Part shown: positions 35,099 through 44,372 of the stretch, piece after piece
Position numbering within the stretch: the first letter of the stretch is position 1
How the letters are laid out: each line of letters begins with the position of its first letter
NCBI GenBank assembly: GCA_019636845.1
Contig: JAHBWV010000001.1
Span: 2,294,001 to 2,358,000 of the forward strand
Origin: Phycisphaeraceae bacterium
GTDB lineage: Bacteria > Planctomycetota > Phycisphaerae > Phycisphaerales > UBA1924
Direction: 5' to 3'
Length of the DNA: 64,000 nucleotides
Program-made: the position numbers and the translations under genes
Notes under the pieces: model-generated
The model's input: the letters and a program-made list of their open reading frames with translations, nothing else
What the model was told of the DNA's origin: nothing
Databases searched by the model: none

Positions 35099-36664
35099 GT
35101 GCGCAGGATCGCGATCGTCAACCAGAAGGGCGGCTGTGGAAAGACCACGACCGCCATCAATCTCGCGGGAATACTCGCGAGAAAGGGGATGCGCACGCTC
35201 CTCGTTGATATGGATCCCCAAGGGCACTGCGCAGCGGGCCTCGCAATCCCGGAGCAGCGTATCGATCTCGACATCGGGGATGCCATGCTGGCTCCCGCCG
35301 ATCAACCGGTCGAACCCACGCGGCTGATCTGGCGGGTTTCACGCAACCTTGACCTCGTTCCAAGCCGCACCCGAGTTGCAGGACTGGAAGCAGCCCGAGG
35401 CGGCCTGGCCGATCAGACCGACAGCGACCAGCGACTCTCACGCGTGCTCGACAGGTTCGCAGACCGGTACGACGTCTGCTGTATCGATTGCTCACCCTCG
35501 ATCGGACTGCTCACGTACAACGCTCTCGTCGCGGCACACTTCGTGCTCGTTCCAGTCGAAACATCGTTCTTCTCGCTACAGGGTGCGGCCAAGCAGCTCT
35601 CAACAATCCAGTCTCTCTCAAGACGGGTCGGGACGGGGGTTCCCACATGGCTACTCGCGACAATCCACGACCCCGCAAGCGCACTCGCCCGCGACCTTCT
35701 CGAAGAGCTTCGCAGACGCTATGAGAGAGCGGTCTGCCCCGTTGTGATCCACCACGACATGGCGCTTCGTGAGGCGGCCAGTTTCGGACTCCCCGTTGTT
35801 GACTACGCCCCGGAATGCCCCGGTGCTCAGGACTATGCCGCGCTGGCCGATTGGCTTCGCGAGCGCTTCGAGTCGAACGCCGAACCAGATCATGTGTCAG
35901 GTGCCGAACCGGCCCCGAAGCCCGCCGGATCCGGCACAAGCACGAAGACCCCGCACCCGCAGCCCGCATCGGTACGCCACGAACACGACCCTGGCCTCGG
36001 ACGCGTTGCTCACGACAATCGGGATTTGGAGCAACCGCTCGAGGTCATCAATCGTCCGAGAAAGCCGGTTCCCACCTCCCGTCGCATCGCCCCTTCCGGC
36101 CAGGCCGCGATGACTGCGGAGCAGACCCACACAATTCAGGAGCACACGCCTGCTGCGGAGTCTTTCCGTCACGGACCCATCTCGCCCCACGAGCCGGAAA
36201 CGACCAACAGAGCCATCGATGTCGCGAGGCGTGCTGCGGCGATCTCACGCACGCGCACAGATGGCGTTGTTGATCGCACACCAAGGCGTCCAGCTCGGTC
36301 CAACTCCCGGCCCGCCTCGGAGTTCGGAGCACATGCCGCGCACGATGGCGTCCACTTCATCCAGCCCTCAACGGTCGGGCGCAGAGTGATAGTCAGCGGC
36401 GACTTCAACAACTGGTCCGACTCGGAGGTTGTGCTCGCACTCGACGAGTCTCGCGACGTGCTCACGGCTCGGGTCGAACTCCCACCCGGTGTGTGGCAAT
36501 ACCGGCTCATCATCGACGGCCGCTGGACGCCGGACCCTTACAATCCCAATGCCGCGCCCAACCCTTTCGGCGAACTCAACAGTATTGTCGTCGTCCAGGG
36601 AACCCCGACATCAACTCTTCCGAGCGTGTCCGCGAGCCCGCTCTACCCTCACAACGCAAAGTAA
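35099..36664 (+). CDS. ParA-type ATPase fused to a C-terminal glycogen-binding (CBM48-like) domain
   Basis: A 521-residue protein from a GTG at 35099. Residues 1-260 are a complete ParA/Soj ATPase: deviant Walker A NQKGGCGKTTTAINLAG, Walker A' LLVDMDPQGHC, Walker B CCIDCSPSIGLLTYNAL, and the family segment LVPVETSFFSLQGAAKQL. About 155 residues of Pro/Arg/His/Thr-rich linker follow. From about residue 417 comes an AMPK-beta/CBM48-type domain: GRRVIVSGDFNNWSDSEVVL, LPPGVWQYRLIIDGRWTPDP, ending GELNSIVVVQG. Both Trp residues and the Asn used for glycogen binding in AMPK-beta line up; the Lys is Arg. No parB is adjacent. Likely a positioning ATPase tied to glycogen or another alpha-glucan (inference). 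The next gene follows by 60 bases. Confidence 0.85.
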   Translation: MRRIAIVNQKGGCGKTTTAINLAGILARKGMRTLLVDMDPQGHCAAGLAIPEQRIDLDIGDAMLAPADQPVEPTRLIWRVSRNLDLVPSRTRVAGLEAARGGLADQTDSDQRLSRVLDRFADRYDVCCIDCSPSIGLLTYNALVAAHFVLVPVETSFFSLQGAAKQLSTIQSLSRRVGTGVPTWLLATIHDPASALARDLLEELRRRYERAVCPVVIHHDMALREAASFGLPVVDYAPECPGAQDYAALADWLRERFESNAEPDHVSGAEPAPKPAGSGTSTKTPHPQPASVRHEHDPGLGRVAHDNRDLEQPLEVINRPRKPVPTSRRIAPSGQAAMTAEQTHTIQEHTPAAESFRHGPISPHEPETTNRAIDVARRAAAISRTRTDGVVDRTPRRPARSNSRPASEFGAHAAHDGVHFIQPSTVGRRVIVSGDFNNWSDSEVVLALDESRDVLTARVELPPGVWQYRLIIDGRWTPDPYNPNAAPNPFGELNSIVVVQGTPTSTLPSVSASPLYPHNAK

Positions 36665-36724
36665 TCCTGAGCCATCGACCACCCTTCACGCACATGAGCG
36701 CCCACGCCGGCGGGAGATCGAAGC

Positions 36725-38125
36725 ATGGATGCACCGATTCACCCATCACAGGACAGCCCCCTTCGCCCGCATCAGCCGCACGGAGCTGATACGCACGGGC
36801 ATGGCCGTGGCGATCCATTCGATACGCTCGCGGAACTCTTCCTCGGTCCACCCGCGCGATCTGAGGCAACCTCGCCAGCTCCGCTGCGACTCGTCTGCAA
36901 AGAGGGCGCCGAACGAGTAGCTCCCTCACTCACCCCTCTCCTCCACTCCGCCTCACCCGTCACAGTTCCATCGCATCGCCCCGACCATCACGCCGCTGAT
37001 CGCAAGCCGATCGAGGGCATCGTTCTTGGACACCTTCCTGTCTTTGCTTCCGCCTGGGCAAGCCAGTACGCCAAGCATGTCGCGCAGACGCAGGACGAGA
37101 CCGTCGCCTTTCTCCGGTTCACCGGCGACCGTGCCTCGCTGGACGTTCATCACGCGGGACGCCGCTCAGAATCCGTCGGCGTGAGATCGGACACGCTCTC
37201 CGATGCGATCCGGGCCGCGGCCGCGCTCAACCCGAGATGGATCATCAGATTGCCTGACGCGTGCGAACCGGAACTCGCTGACGGCTGTGTTGACACCCTG
37301 ACACTTCTGACCGGTGCTGACGAAGCCGCCATCGTTGCCTGCTATCGCACGCTGAAGTCGCTCTCGACTCGCGAACCCGACGCGTCCTCCGGCGGCCCCG
37401 TCCGATGGCGCGTCGCCATTATGGGAGCAGATCCGATCAAAGCGGCTGAGGCCGGCAAGAAGATCGGGCGTGCCGCTGAGGCGTACCTCGAATCCGACCT
37501 GGAGATCTCGGCGTGTGTAGCCCGGATCGGTGCCTCGCGAGTATCGCTCCTGTTCGATGGGCCCGCTTCGATGCCTTGGCGCGAGGCGATCTCGCTCATT
37601 CAATCCTTGCCGACTGGTCACGCACCCGTTGATCAATCGCTGCCTAGCCCCACTTCATCAACGCATGCCCGCCGCCTCGACAACGCACGAGCACCAGTCC
37701 CTGTGCCCGAGACGCGTCCACCAAGCCCCCGCGTAGTGGCATCAAGCGAAGCTGCGCCGCGCCCTATGCCTCCGACGCCGAACCCGTCCGACTCGATCGG
37801 ACTCGCGGGGCTGCGTGATGTCGGGATCAGGTGCCCGCTTTTCCCGGCGGTTCAGCTCGCAACCGATGCCGATGGACGCCTGCACATCGTCGAGCGTTCG
37901 GGCTCACGCGATCCGATGGGCAACCTGCTTGCCGTCGCCAACTGGGCTCGATCGCACGCGTCCCTGCTCGCGCTCGCCGCCCCCACTATCCACAACGCAT
38001 CCGACCCGATGCTCCACTACGTCACGAGCGATCCCGCGACCGACAGGCGTCTGCTCGACACCGACGTCAAGGTCCACGCCTTCGTCCGACTCGGAAGCGA
38101 TGCGGCTATTCTCGATCTCAACTGA
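36725..38125 (+). CDS. Unknown protein with degenerate MinD/FlhG-like domain
   Basis: A protein of 466 residues with a His/Pro-rich N-terminus. Residues about 95-300 resemble a MinD/FlhG ATPase without the P-loop: IEGIVLGHLPVFASAWASQY, DETVAFLRFTGDRASLDVHH, then TLLTGADEAAIVACYRTLKS (like the 'Ttpe.tai.dAY.liK' helix) and AIMGADPIKAAEAGKKIGRA followed by EAYLESDLEIS (like the 'V.n.v....ea..v..rl..v...fL' region). No Walker A Lys is present, so ATP hydrolysis is unlikely. A Pro-rich linker leads to a C-terminal 90-residue domain (LHIVERSGSRDPMGNLLAVA). Position after the ParA-CBM gene suggests a partner. The family relation is inferred from pattern only. Confidence 0.55.
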   Translation: MDAPIHPSQDSPLRPHQPHGADTHGHGRGDPFDTLAELFLGPPARSEATSPAPLRLVCKEGAERVAPSLTPLLHSASPVTVPSHRPDHHAADRKPIEGIVLGHLPVFASAWASQYAKHVAQTQDETVAFLRFTGDRASLDVHHAGRRSESVGVRSDTLSDAIRAAAALNPRWIIRLPDACEPELADGCVDTLTLLTGADEAAIVACYRTLKSLSTREPDASSGGPVRWRVAIMGADPIKAAEAGKKIGRAAEAYLESDLEISACVARIGASRVSLLFDGPASMPWREAISLIQSLPTGHAPVDQSLPSPTSSTHARRLDNARAPVPVPETRPPSPRVVASSEAAPRPMPPTPNPSDSIGLAGLRDVGIRCPLFPAVQLATDADGRLHIVERSGSRDPMGNLLAVANWARSHASLLALAAPTIHNASDPMLHYVTSDPATDRRLLDTDVKVHAFVRLGSDAAILDLN

Positions 38126-38216
38126 TCCAAAGCGTCACAAACGCCACTCCCCACATCGCGGCTCCACCCCTCGCGGCAGTGTCGCCATCTGCTCGCACAA
38201 TCACATCACTCAATGA

Positions 38217-38245
38217 CAATCGGACCCCTCTTGCGGGTCCGATTG
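38217..38245. terminator. Hairpin between convergent genes, candidate bidirectional terminator
   Basis: CAATCGGACCC and GGGTCCGATTG form an 11-bp perfect stem with a 7-base loop. It lies between the + strand gene ending at 38125 and clpX ending at 38282 on the minus strand. No clear T-run on either side. Confidence 0.6.
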
Positions 38246-38281
38246 CTCGTGTGAGACTATGAGTGATCACGGGCCGAAGCT

Positions 38282-39607
38282 TCAGGCGGACTCTTTCCGC
38301 TGCACCCGAAGCTCCTTGAGGGATCGCTTCGTAACCACATCGTCGCCATCGATCATGTAGTGTGCGCCCTCGTTCTCCATGTCGGGCAGTTCATACATCA
38401 GGTCGAGCATGAGCTCTTCCATGACCGCACGGAGAGCTCTTGCGCCGGTGTCACGCTTGAGCGCTTTCTCTGCGATCGCTCGCAGAGCACCGTGCGTGAA
38501 CTCAAGACTTGCTCCCTCGATCGAGAACATGTGCTTGTACTGACGCGTGATCGCGTTCTTCGGCTCGGTGAGGATCGACACCAGCGCATCCACCGTGAGC
38601 GGCATGAGCGGGGCGAGCAGCGGTAGACGGCCCACGAACTCCGGGATCATCCCGAACTCGATCAGATCGTCCGCCGTTACGCGGCTGAGGACCTGTGCCG
38701 TCTCTGCGTTGTCGCCTCGAACGTCCTTGTCGGCCCCGATGTTGAAGCCGATCTTGGTCCGACCCAGGCGTCTGCGGATGATCTCTTCAAGCCCGACGAA
38801 CGTGCCGCCGCAGATGAAGAGAATGTTGGTGGTGTCCACCTGGATGTACTGCTGCTCGGGATGTTTGCGCCCTCCCTGGGGAGGCACGTTGCTGACGGTG
38901 CCCTCGAGCATCTTCAGCAGCGACTGCTGCACGCCCTCGCCCGACACGTCTCTTGTGATCGAGACGTTGTTGGATGTCTTGCCGACCTTGTCGATCTCGT
39001 CGATGTAGATAATGCCCCGCTGCGCTGCTTCGAGATCGAAGTCCGCCGCCTGCAGGAGCTTCAGCACGAGGTTCTCAACGTCCTCGCCGACGTAGCCCGC
39101 CTCGGTCAGCGTCGTCGCATCGCCGATCGCGAACGGCACCTTCAACATCCGTGCGAGCGTCTTCGCGAGCAGCGTCTTGCCCGAGCCGGTCGGCCCGATC
39201 AGGAGCACGTTCGACTTGTCGAGTTCGACCTTGCCCTGCTCGCCGCTCTCAAGGTGCTGGAGCCGCTTGTAGTGGTTGTGGACCGCGACCGACAGCGACT
39301 TCTTCGCGTGGTCCTGGCCGATCACATACTGATCGAGATACTCCTTGATCGTCCGCGGCGCGGGGATCTCACGCAGCTGCGAACCGAACGACGAAACACG
39401 ACGACGTTCCTGCCGGAAAATATTCTGGCAGAGATCGACGCAGTGCCCGCAGATATAGACCTCGCTCGGCCCCTCGACCATTGGGCCGACATCGCGGCTC
39501 GTCTTGCCGCAGAAGCTGCAGGTCGTGACCTTGCGGCCGCGAAAGCCGCCGTCCGCGTTGTCGGTGCCGCCGGTTTGATCTCCGCCCTCTGTCCTGTTCT
39601 TTGGCAT
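38282..39607 (-). CDS. clpX: ATP-dependent Clp protease ATP-binding subunit ClpX
   Basis: A 441-residue AAA+ unfoldase that feeds ClpP. The N-terminal C4 zinc domain has CSFC and CGHC pairs (residues about 30-56); Walker A is [18 protein letters not shown] near 139, Walker B is [12 protein letters not shown] near 198. Pore loop [11 protein letters not shown] and sensor region [20 protein letters not shown] are present. The ATG at 39607 is preceded by GAGGGA; a GTG at 39625 has no ribosome site. clpP is not in this window. Confidence 0.97.
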   Translation of the reverse strand: MPKNRTEGGDQTGGTDNADGGFRGRKVTTCSFCGKTSRDVGPMVEGPSEVYICGHCVDLCQNIFRQERRRVSSFGSQLREIPAPRTIKEYLDQYVIGQDHAKKSLSVAVHNHYKRLQHLESGEQGKVELDKSNVLLIGPTGSGKTLLAKTLARMLKVPFAIGDATTLTEAGYVGEDVENLVLKLLQAADFDLEAAQRGIIYIDEIDKVGKTSNNVSITRDVSGEGVQQSLLKMLEGTVSNVPPQGGRKHPEQQYIQVDTTNILFICGGTFVGLEEIIRRRLGRTKIGFNIGADKDVRGDNAETAQVLSRVTADDLIEFGMIPEFVGRLPLLAPLMPLTVDALVSILTEPKNAITRQYKHMFSIEGASLEFTHGALRAIAEKALKRDTGARALRAVMEELMLDLMYELPDMENEGAHYMIDGDDVVTKRSLKELRVQRKESA

Positions 39608-39764
39608 GCGTCCCTCGCTTGACACAGAGAGTCGCCGACAGCGGCATCCCTCGAAAGCGAGTCTATCGGCCTGCCGCCGATCTTTCTCTATATCGAAGAG
39701 CCCGAACTCGCTACAAACATCGTCAATCAGCAGTTATCCCCGGCTCGCCCACGTCCATGGTTCG

Positions 39765-40253
39765 TTATCCGGAACCTGTCTCCCGCGACGAGCGGGGAAG
39801 CGGTTCTCCGGTCAGGTCATAACCGGGTGGAGCAGAAATCGGGGGCTCGACGCCCTCGCCCTGAGTGCCTGGTCGCGAGTCGGTGCTTGCACGGTGCGTC
39901 TTCGTCTGCGGTCTCGTGTACGGGGAGCCGCTCGCCGACACACGCACGCTCGCATCGGACGACTTTGCCTCGAGTGCTCTCTCGATGATCCGCTTTCGAG
40001 CCGCGTCATACTCCTGCCGGGAGATCTCTCCCGAATCACGCATTCGTCGCAGCGAGTCGAACAATCCCTCGGATTCCATGTCCGTCCTCTCCGGAGAGAG
40101 CATGCGCTTTCGTACGGCCAGGATCACGAAGCCGCCAATGATCGCGGCACCAATCAGGATGAGAGCCCAGACGACGGCCCCCGCAGCCTCTGTCTGCGCG
40201 ATCGTGCCGATGGCAGGCAGACGATGTGCTGATTCATGACCCAATCCGGACAT
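39765..40253 (-). CDS. Small membrane protein with SHOCT-like motif
   Basis: A protein of 162 residues. A signal-like N-terminal region and one membrane helix (AVVWALILIGAAIIGGFVIL) are followed by a SHOCT-like segment (GLFDSLRRMRDSGEISRQEY then DAARKRIIE), a short helical motif common at the end of membrane proteins and thought to mediate oligomerisation. The last 70 residues are Pro/Ser/Thr-rich and probably disordered. No enzymatic domain. Unknown role. Confidence 0.65.
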   Translation of the reverse strand: MSGLGHESAHRLPAIGTIAQTEAAGAVVWALILIGAAIIGGFVILAVRKRMLSPERTDMESEGLFDSLRRMRDSGEISRQEYDAARKRIIERALEAKSSDASVRVSASGSPYTRPQTKTHRASTDSRPGTQGEGVEPPISAPPGYDLTGEPLPRSSRETGSG

Positions 40254-40275
40254 CTCCCTGAGCGAAGCGGCTCTC

Positions 40276-41007
40276 CTAACTCGATGCGATCGCGTGGCGG
40301 ATCGGATGGATGATATGAGGAACGACCCGGCTGCGCAGCAGCTCCTCGCCGTGCCGCACGAGCGTCGAGAAGTGATCCACGAGTTCTCTCAATTCACGCA
40401 CAGGACCGCGTCGGCGCATGGTGAGGTACACGCTGATGGGCTCCGGACCGCCGTCCGACTCGTTCTTCGCGCCTGAACGTGTCTTGACCTCGAAGATCGC
40501 CTGCACCTGATCCCCGAGCGACAGCCCGACCACGGGCTGACAATCAACCGCCATCGCCCCCGGAACATCGAACGCCTGACCGAACGATGTGCCCATGTAG
40601 AGAGCTTCATGCACAATAGCGTCATGGTTGCCGGAAGCCGCAAGGTCAAACCCGAACAGCAGCTCCTGGCTCTCAATGTCGAGCGGGCTCACGGAGAGGT
40701 AGAAGGGCACGATCTCCAGGAGACGCCTGTGAAGGTCATACGCGCTCTTGAGGGACTCGCCGTTGACCTCTCCCGCACGCACCGTGTTGCTCCGAATCGC
40801 CAGCCAGCGATTCGGAAAGACGCCCGCCGCGGACTCAAGAGCCAGTTCCTCCTTGTACCGCTTGAAGTTCTCCATCATCGGGTGCTCGCGCCGCACACGC
40901 TCGAAGAGATCGAGCACGGTCTCGCGGTTCTTCGGGAGATCCAGCTTCACGCTCAACTTCTGGTTCACATACATATCCGAGACCATCGCTCTGAAGCTCT
41001 CGGCCAT
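40276..41007 (-). CDS. Protein of unknown function, no recognised family
   Basis: A protein of 243 residues, soluble, from an ATG at 41007 with GGAGGAGC upstream. The sequence reads as a folded alpha/beta protein: NQKLSVKLDLPKNRETVLDL near the N-terminus, YDLHRRLLEIVPFYLSVSPL, LLFGFDLAASGNHDAIVHEA, VQAIFEVKTRSG, and a basic C-terminal helix. No motif I recognise. It lies 22 bases upstream of the SHOCT-like gene (same direction) and downstream of the HAD phosphatase, so it may belong to a short operon. Codon use is like its neighbours. Confidence 0.65.
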   Translation of the reverse strand: MAESFRAMVSDMYVNQKLSVKLDLPKNRETVLDLFERVRREHPMMENFKRYKEELALESAAGVFPNRWLAIRSNTVRAGEVNGESLKSAYDLHRRLLEIVPFYLSVSPLDIESQELLFGFDLAASGNHDAIVHEALYMGTSFGQAFDVPGAMAVDCQPVVGLSLGDQVQAIFEVKTRSGAKNESDGGPEPISVYLTMRRRGPVRELRELVDHFSTLVRHGEELLRSRVVPHIIHPIRHAIASS

Positions 41008-41070
41008 CGGGCTCCTCCTGGGTCGGCGCAATACCTGCGCCGTGACTCGCGACCAACTCTGAGGCGAACT

Positions 41071-41802
41071 CTATCGCAGCGTCCCCCGACGCAGAAGGAA
41101 CTCGGCCACACGCTCGGTGTTCGAGAGATCATCCATGACAAGCTCCGCGCCGGCGTCGCGAAGTGCCTCGGCACTGTACCTCCCCGTCGCGACCGCAAGG
41201 ACATGACAGCCGTTCGACAAGCCGCACCGGACATCATGCGGGGTATCTCCGATGATGGTGACGGTTGCGGGATCGACCGAACGCCCTGCACGCTCCGCGA
41301 ATCGCCTGATGCCCACCGGCGGCAGGTGATCCCGGCACGGGGGCCAAAGCGGCGACTCGTCGCCCCACACACGCACCTCAAACAGCGCAGGATCGATCCC
41401 GCACGCGCGGAGCTTCATCACGCCCGACTCCTCGTAATTCCCCGTCAGCAGCCCGAGCCGAACGCCGGGCTCATCCGTCAGCCGGGCCAGCAGCCCGCCA
41501 ACACCGGGAAGCATCTGCGCAGTGCCGGGCACTTCAAGGCGAAGGCGCAACTTCGCGAAGTAGACAGCGCGGAAATCGGCTATCGAGAATGGCGACGCTC
41601 CAACGCCAGCGGCGCTCAGGAGGTCATTCACGATGAGTGGATCGAGCCGCCCCGCGTACTCAACGCCGTCGGTAGTGAATCCCTCTCCGTACAGCTCCCT
41701 GCCCGCGTCGAGCATGGCGAGCATTCCCGAGCGTTGGGTGTCGATCAGGGTCGAGTCTATGTCGAAAAGCAAGTACCTCACATGCACCTCATGCCACGTC
41801 AT
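41071..41802 (-). CDS. HAD-superfamily phosphatase (phosphoglycolate phosphatase-like)
   Basis: A 243-residue HAD protein: LLFDIDSTLID (motif I, both Asp present), LGLLTGNYEESG (motif II), a DHLPP region, and VTIIGDTPHDVRCGLSNGC (motif IV), followed by VLAVATGRYSAEALRDAGA, as in Gph-type phosphatases. An alpha-helical cap lies between motifs I and II. ATG at 41802 is used; GTG codons at 41787 or 41781 would give a start closer to motif I. Substrate unknown, probably a small phosphorylated metabolite. Confidence 0.82.
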   Translation of the reverse strand: MTWHEVHVRYLLFDIDSTLIDTQRSGMLAMLDAGRELYGEGFTTDGVEYAGRLDPLIVNDLLSAAGVGASPFSIADFRAVYFAKLRLRLEVPGTAQMLPGVGGLLARLTDEPGVRLGLLTGNYEESGVMKLRACGIDPALFEVRVWGDESPLWPPCRDHLPPVGIRRFAERAGRSVDPATVTIIGDTPHDVRCGLSNGCHVLAVATGRYSAEALRDAGAELVMDDLSNTERVAEFLLRRGTLR

Positions 41803-41834
41803 TGCTGAAACTGCTACAAGCCAGGTGACGAGAC

Positions 41835-42104
41835 CTATCTCAGGATCGAGAACCCGGTTTCACCATCAATAACCGCGACGCTGTATCGATCCTCACCGGT
41901 GATCATCCCCTTGAAACGCGCTCTCACGCGGCTCAGGACGCCGTCGATCTGCTCCGAGTCGCCCTGAACCTGCATGCAGACTTTTCCATCTTCCTGATTC
42001 CGGACCCAACCCGTCACTCCAGATCCCGTGGCGATATCGAGCACCGATGCTCGAAAGCCCACGCCCTGCACGCGGCCAGAGAACGTCACGCTGATTCGCT
42101 GCAT
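41835..42104 (-). CDS. acyP: Acylphosphatase
   Basis: An 89-residue acylphosphatase. Motifs: FSGRVQGVGFRASVLDIA with the catalytic Arg, GVTGWVRNQEDGKVCMQVQG with the catalytic Asn. It hydrolyses carboxyl-phosphate bonds. Start at the ATG at 42104 gives the usual length; a GTG at 42122 would add six residues. Upstream of the HAD phosphatase with about 30 bases between. Confidence 0.92.
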   Translation of the reverse strand: MQRISVTFSGRVQGVGFRASVLDIATGSGVTGWVRNQEDGKVCMQVQGDSEQIDGVLSRVRARFKGMITGEDRYSVAVIDGETGFSILR

Positions 42105-42450
42105 CACCCAGCCCATCGGCACACACCCGCTTCAACAGGTCTCGAACGTGCCATATCGCGAGGATCGGACGTGTGTGTCAGGTTTGTGCTCAAAGTCTGC
42201 CACTCGCTGAGAATATCCATTGCACCAACTCGGTTCTGTGGTAATCTGTAGCCATACAGGTCGGCACGCTTGAGCATCCAATCGATCGGCACCGCTCGAG
42301 GTTACCCCGAGAGCCACTCGCGCCGCGATCCAGCGATACAGCTCCCAAGCGTCTCCGACCTGCTTTTTCTTGTCGCGGCTGCTTACGCCCACATTGTTCT
42401 CATCCGCGGCCACGCTTCACTCGGGTTCGGGCGCGTACCGTAAGGATCGC
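42105..42450. other. Gap between divergent acyP and dnaG, no supported gene
   Basis: About 346 bases. Two minus-strand frames are open here: one of 93 codons (42132-42413) and one of about 62 codons (42104-42292) whose product begins PIDWMLKRADLYGYRLPQNR and overlaps acyP. Neither has a clear ribosome site or family signature. AT content is a little higher than in the genes on each side, as expected for divergent promoters. No strong hairpin was seen. Confidence 0.4.
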
Positions 42451-44301
42451 GTGAAGACTGACCCGAACCACACCGATGATCGCGACCGCGTCAGAGACGC
42501 GTCGGACATCGTTCGGATCATCGGCGAGCACCTCCAGCTCAAACCCAAGGGCCGAGAGTACGTCGGCCTTTGCCCCTTCCACGACGACCACAAGCCGTCG
42601 ATGAATGTCGTGCCCCATAAGCAGATCTTCCACTGCTTCTCATGCGGCGCGGGAGGGGACGTCTTCACCTTCGTCCAGAAGTTCCACAAGATGGACTTCC
42701 GAGAATCGCTGGAGTATCTGGCAGAGCGAGCGGGGATCGCCCTCACCCGCAGATCCCTGCTGCAGACACAGGACGAAGCCGACTCGCCCGCGCCGTCACC
42801 GCGCGCGGCGATGCTCCGCGCGTGCCGCTCCGCGAACGACTTCTTCGTCACTGTTCTCAAGCGTCCCGACCTCGGGGCGATGGCCCGTGGCGTGATCGCG
42901 AGCCGGGGCCTTTCGGCCGAAACCGTGGAGACCTTCGGGATCGGTGCAAGCCCGGATCGCTGGGACGGGCTGCTTCTCACGCTGCAATCACGAGACCTCG
43001 ACATCGAGCCATACATCGCGGCGGGCCTACTCAAACGCCGCGAGAACGGATCCGGGCTGTACGACGCCTTCAGGAACCGACTCATGTTTCCGATCCACGA
43101 CCAGATCGGTCGTGTGGTCGCCTTCGGCGCACGGAGGATCGACGATGCCGACGAGCCCAAGTACCTGAACAGCCCTGAGTCATCACTCTTCGACAAGTCA
43201 TCAACCCTCTACGCGCTCCACCTCGCTTCGCGGGCCATCCAGAGAGAGCGCGTCGCGATCGTGACCGAAGGGTACATGGACGCCATCGCCTGCCACCAGG
43301 GCGGTTTCCAGAACACGGTGGCCACGCTGGGGACAGCGCTGACGCGCAAGCACGCCGCCGTTCTCAAACGCCTCTGCGACACCGTCGTGCTCCTGTTCGA
43401 CAGCGACGATGCCGGCCAGCGCGCCGCCGACCGAGCCATCGAGATCCTCCTCGGCGAGTTCCTAGATGTCCGCGTGGCGACTCTCGCCCCGCACACGACC
43501 GCAAAGGATCCTGATGAACTCCTGAAGCAGCCCGGCGGCTCAGACACATTCAGACGAGTCCTCAGCGGCGCGACCGACCTCATCGAGTTCCGATTTGCCC
43601 GCCTCCGCGCCCGGCTCTCCGGCGCGGGGCTCGCGCAGCTCGACCGGGCTGTCCGAGATGAACTCGGGCGTCTTGCCGAGCTCGGGATGGACCGTCTCGA
43701 CCCGATCCGGCGCCAGTTGATCATCCGTCGCTTGGCGGAAGTCACCGGCTTGGATCCACGCTCGATCGGGGCCTCGATCCCCTCGGGACGCGCCGCACGC
43801 TCGGATGCCGGATCACAAGAAACAGCCTCGGACCAGGTCGCTGCGAAAGAGATCGCAAGCGTCGCGATTGGTCCCGCAGAATCACTCGTCGGATGCCTGC
43901 TCGCCGAGCCCTCGCTCTGGGGGATGCTGAGCGATGAGGATCGCGACCTCATGAAGTGCTCTGCCTACCGTTGGCCCGTGATCGAGAAGCTCACTCACAT
44001 GCTGCTGAATGACGCCGTCGGTGGGAACCAGCCCGGGCTGACGTTCGTGCTCGGCCGTGAGGATGCCGAAGGCCTCCACGCCGCAGCGATCTCTTTGTCC
44101 CAACGCGTCGAGCAGGACACGGGCAGCGACCCCGCCAGACTCAGGGCTCTCGCTGAGGGTTGCCTGCTGACCTCTCGAAAGTCACGAGCTCGTGTCAATC
44201 TGGACTCTGTGAGTGATCTCGCCGCGCGCCTGGAAGCAAACCGGCGTGCAAGGGCCGAGCTCGGTGATGACATGCGTATCCTCCCGAGAAGCATGAACTG
44301 A
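42451..44301 (+). CDS. dnaG: DNA primase
   Basis: A 616-residue primase that makes RNA primers on the lagging strand. The N-terminal CHC2 zinc finger is CPFHDDHKPSMNVV ... FHCFSCGAGGDVF. The catalytic core has IASRGLSAETVETFGIG and the TOPRIM motifs IVTEGYMDAIACHQGG and LLFDSDDAGQRAADRA. The GTG at 42451 is chosen: AAGGAT precedes it and the frame upstream is not protein-like. The C-terminal 200 residues (helicase-binding region) are less conserved. The sigma factor gene follows by 71 bases, a remnant of the macromolecular synthesis operon (rpsU missing). Confidence 0.95.
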   Translation: MKTDPNHTDDRDRVRDASDIVRIIGEHLQLKPKGREYVGLCPFHDDHKPSMNVVPHKQIFHCFSCGAGGDVFTFVQKFHKMDFRESLEYLAERAGIALTRRSLLQTQDEADSPAPSPRAAMLRACRSANDFFVTVLKRPDLGAMARGVIASRGLSAETVETFGIGASPDRWDGLLLTLQSRDLDIEPYIAAGLLKRRENGSGLYDAFRNRLMFPIHDQIGRVVAFGARRIDDADEPKYLNSPESSLFDKSSTLYALHLASRAIQRERVAIVTEGYMDAIACHQGGFQNTVATLGTALTRKHAAVLKRLCDTVVLLFDSDDAGQRAADRAIEILLGEFLDVRVATLAPHTTAKDPDELLKQPGGSDTFRRVLSGATDLIEFRFARLRARLSGAGLAQLDRAVRDELGRLAELGMDRLDPIRRQLIIRRLAEVTGLDPRSIGASIPSGRAARSDAGSQETASDQVAAKEIASVAIGPAESLVGCLLAEPSLWGMLSDEDRDLMKCSAYRWPVIEKLTHMLLNDAVGGNQPGLTFVLGREDAEGLHAAAISLSQRVEQDTGSDPARLRALAEGCLLTSRKSRARVNLDSVSDLAARLEANRRARAELGDDMRILPRSMN

Positions 44302-44372
44302 TGACGTTCCCCGCCGCCGGCCAGTTGCGATGGCGCACCGGCAGTGTCTGATGTGTTGAGAGGAAACGGCCG

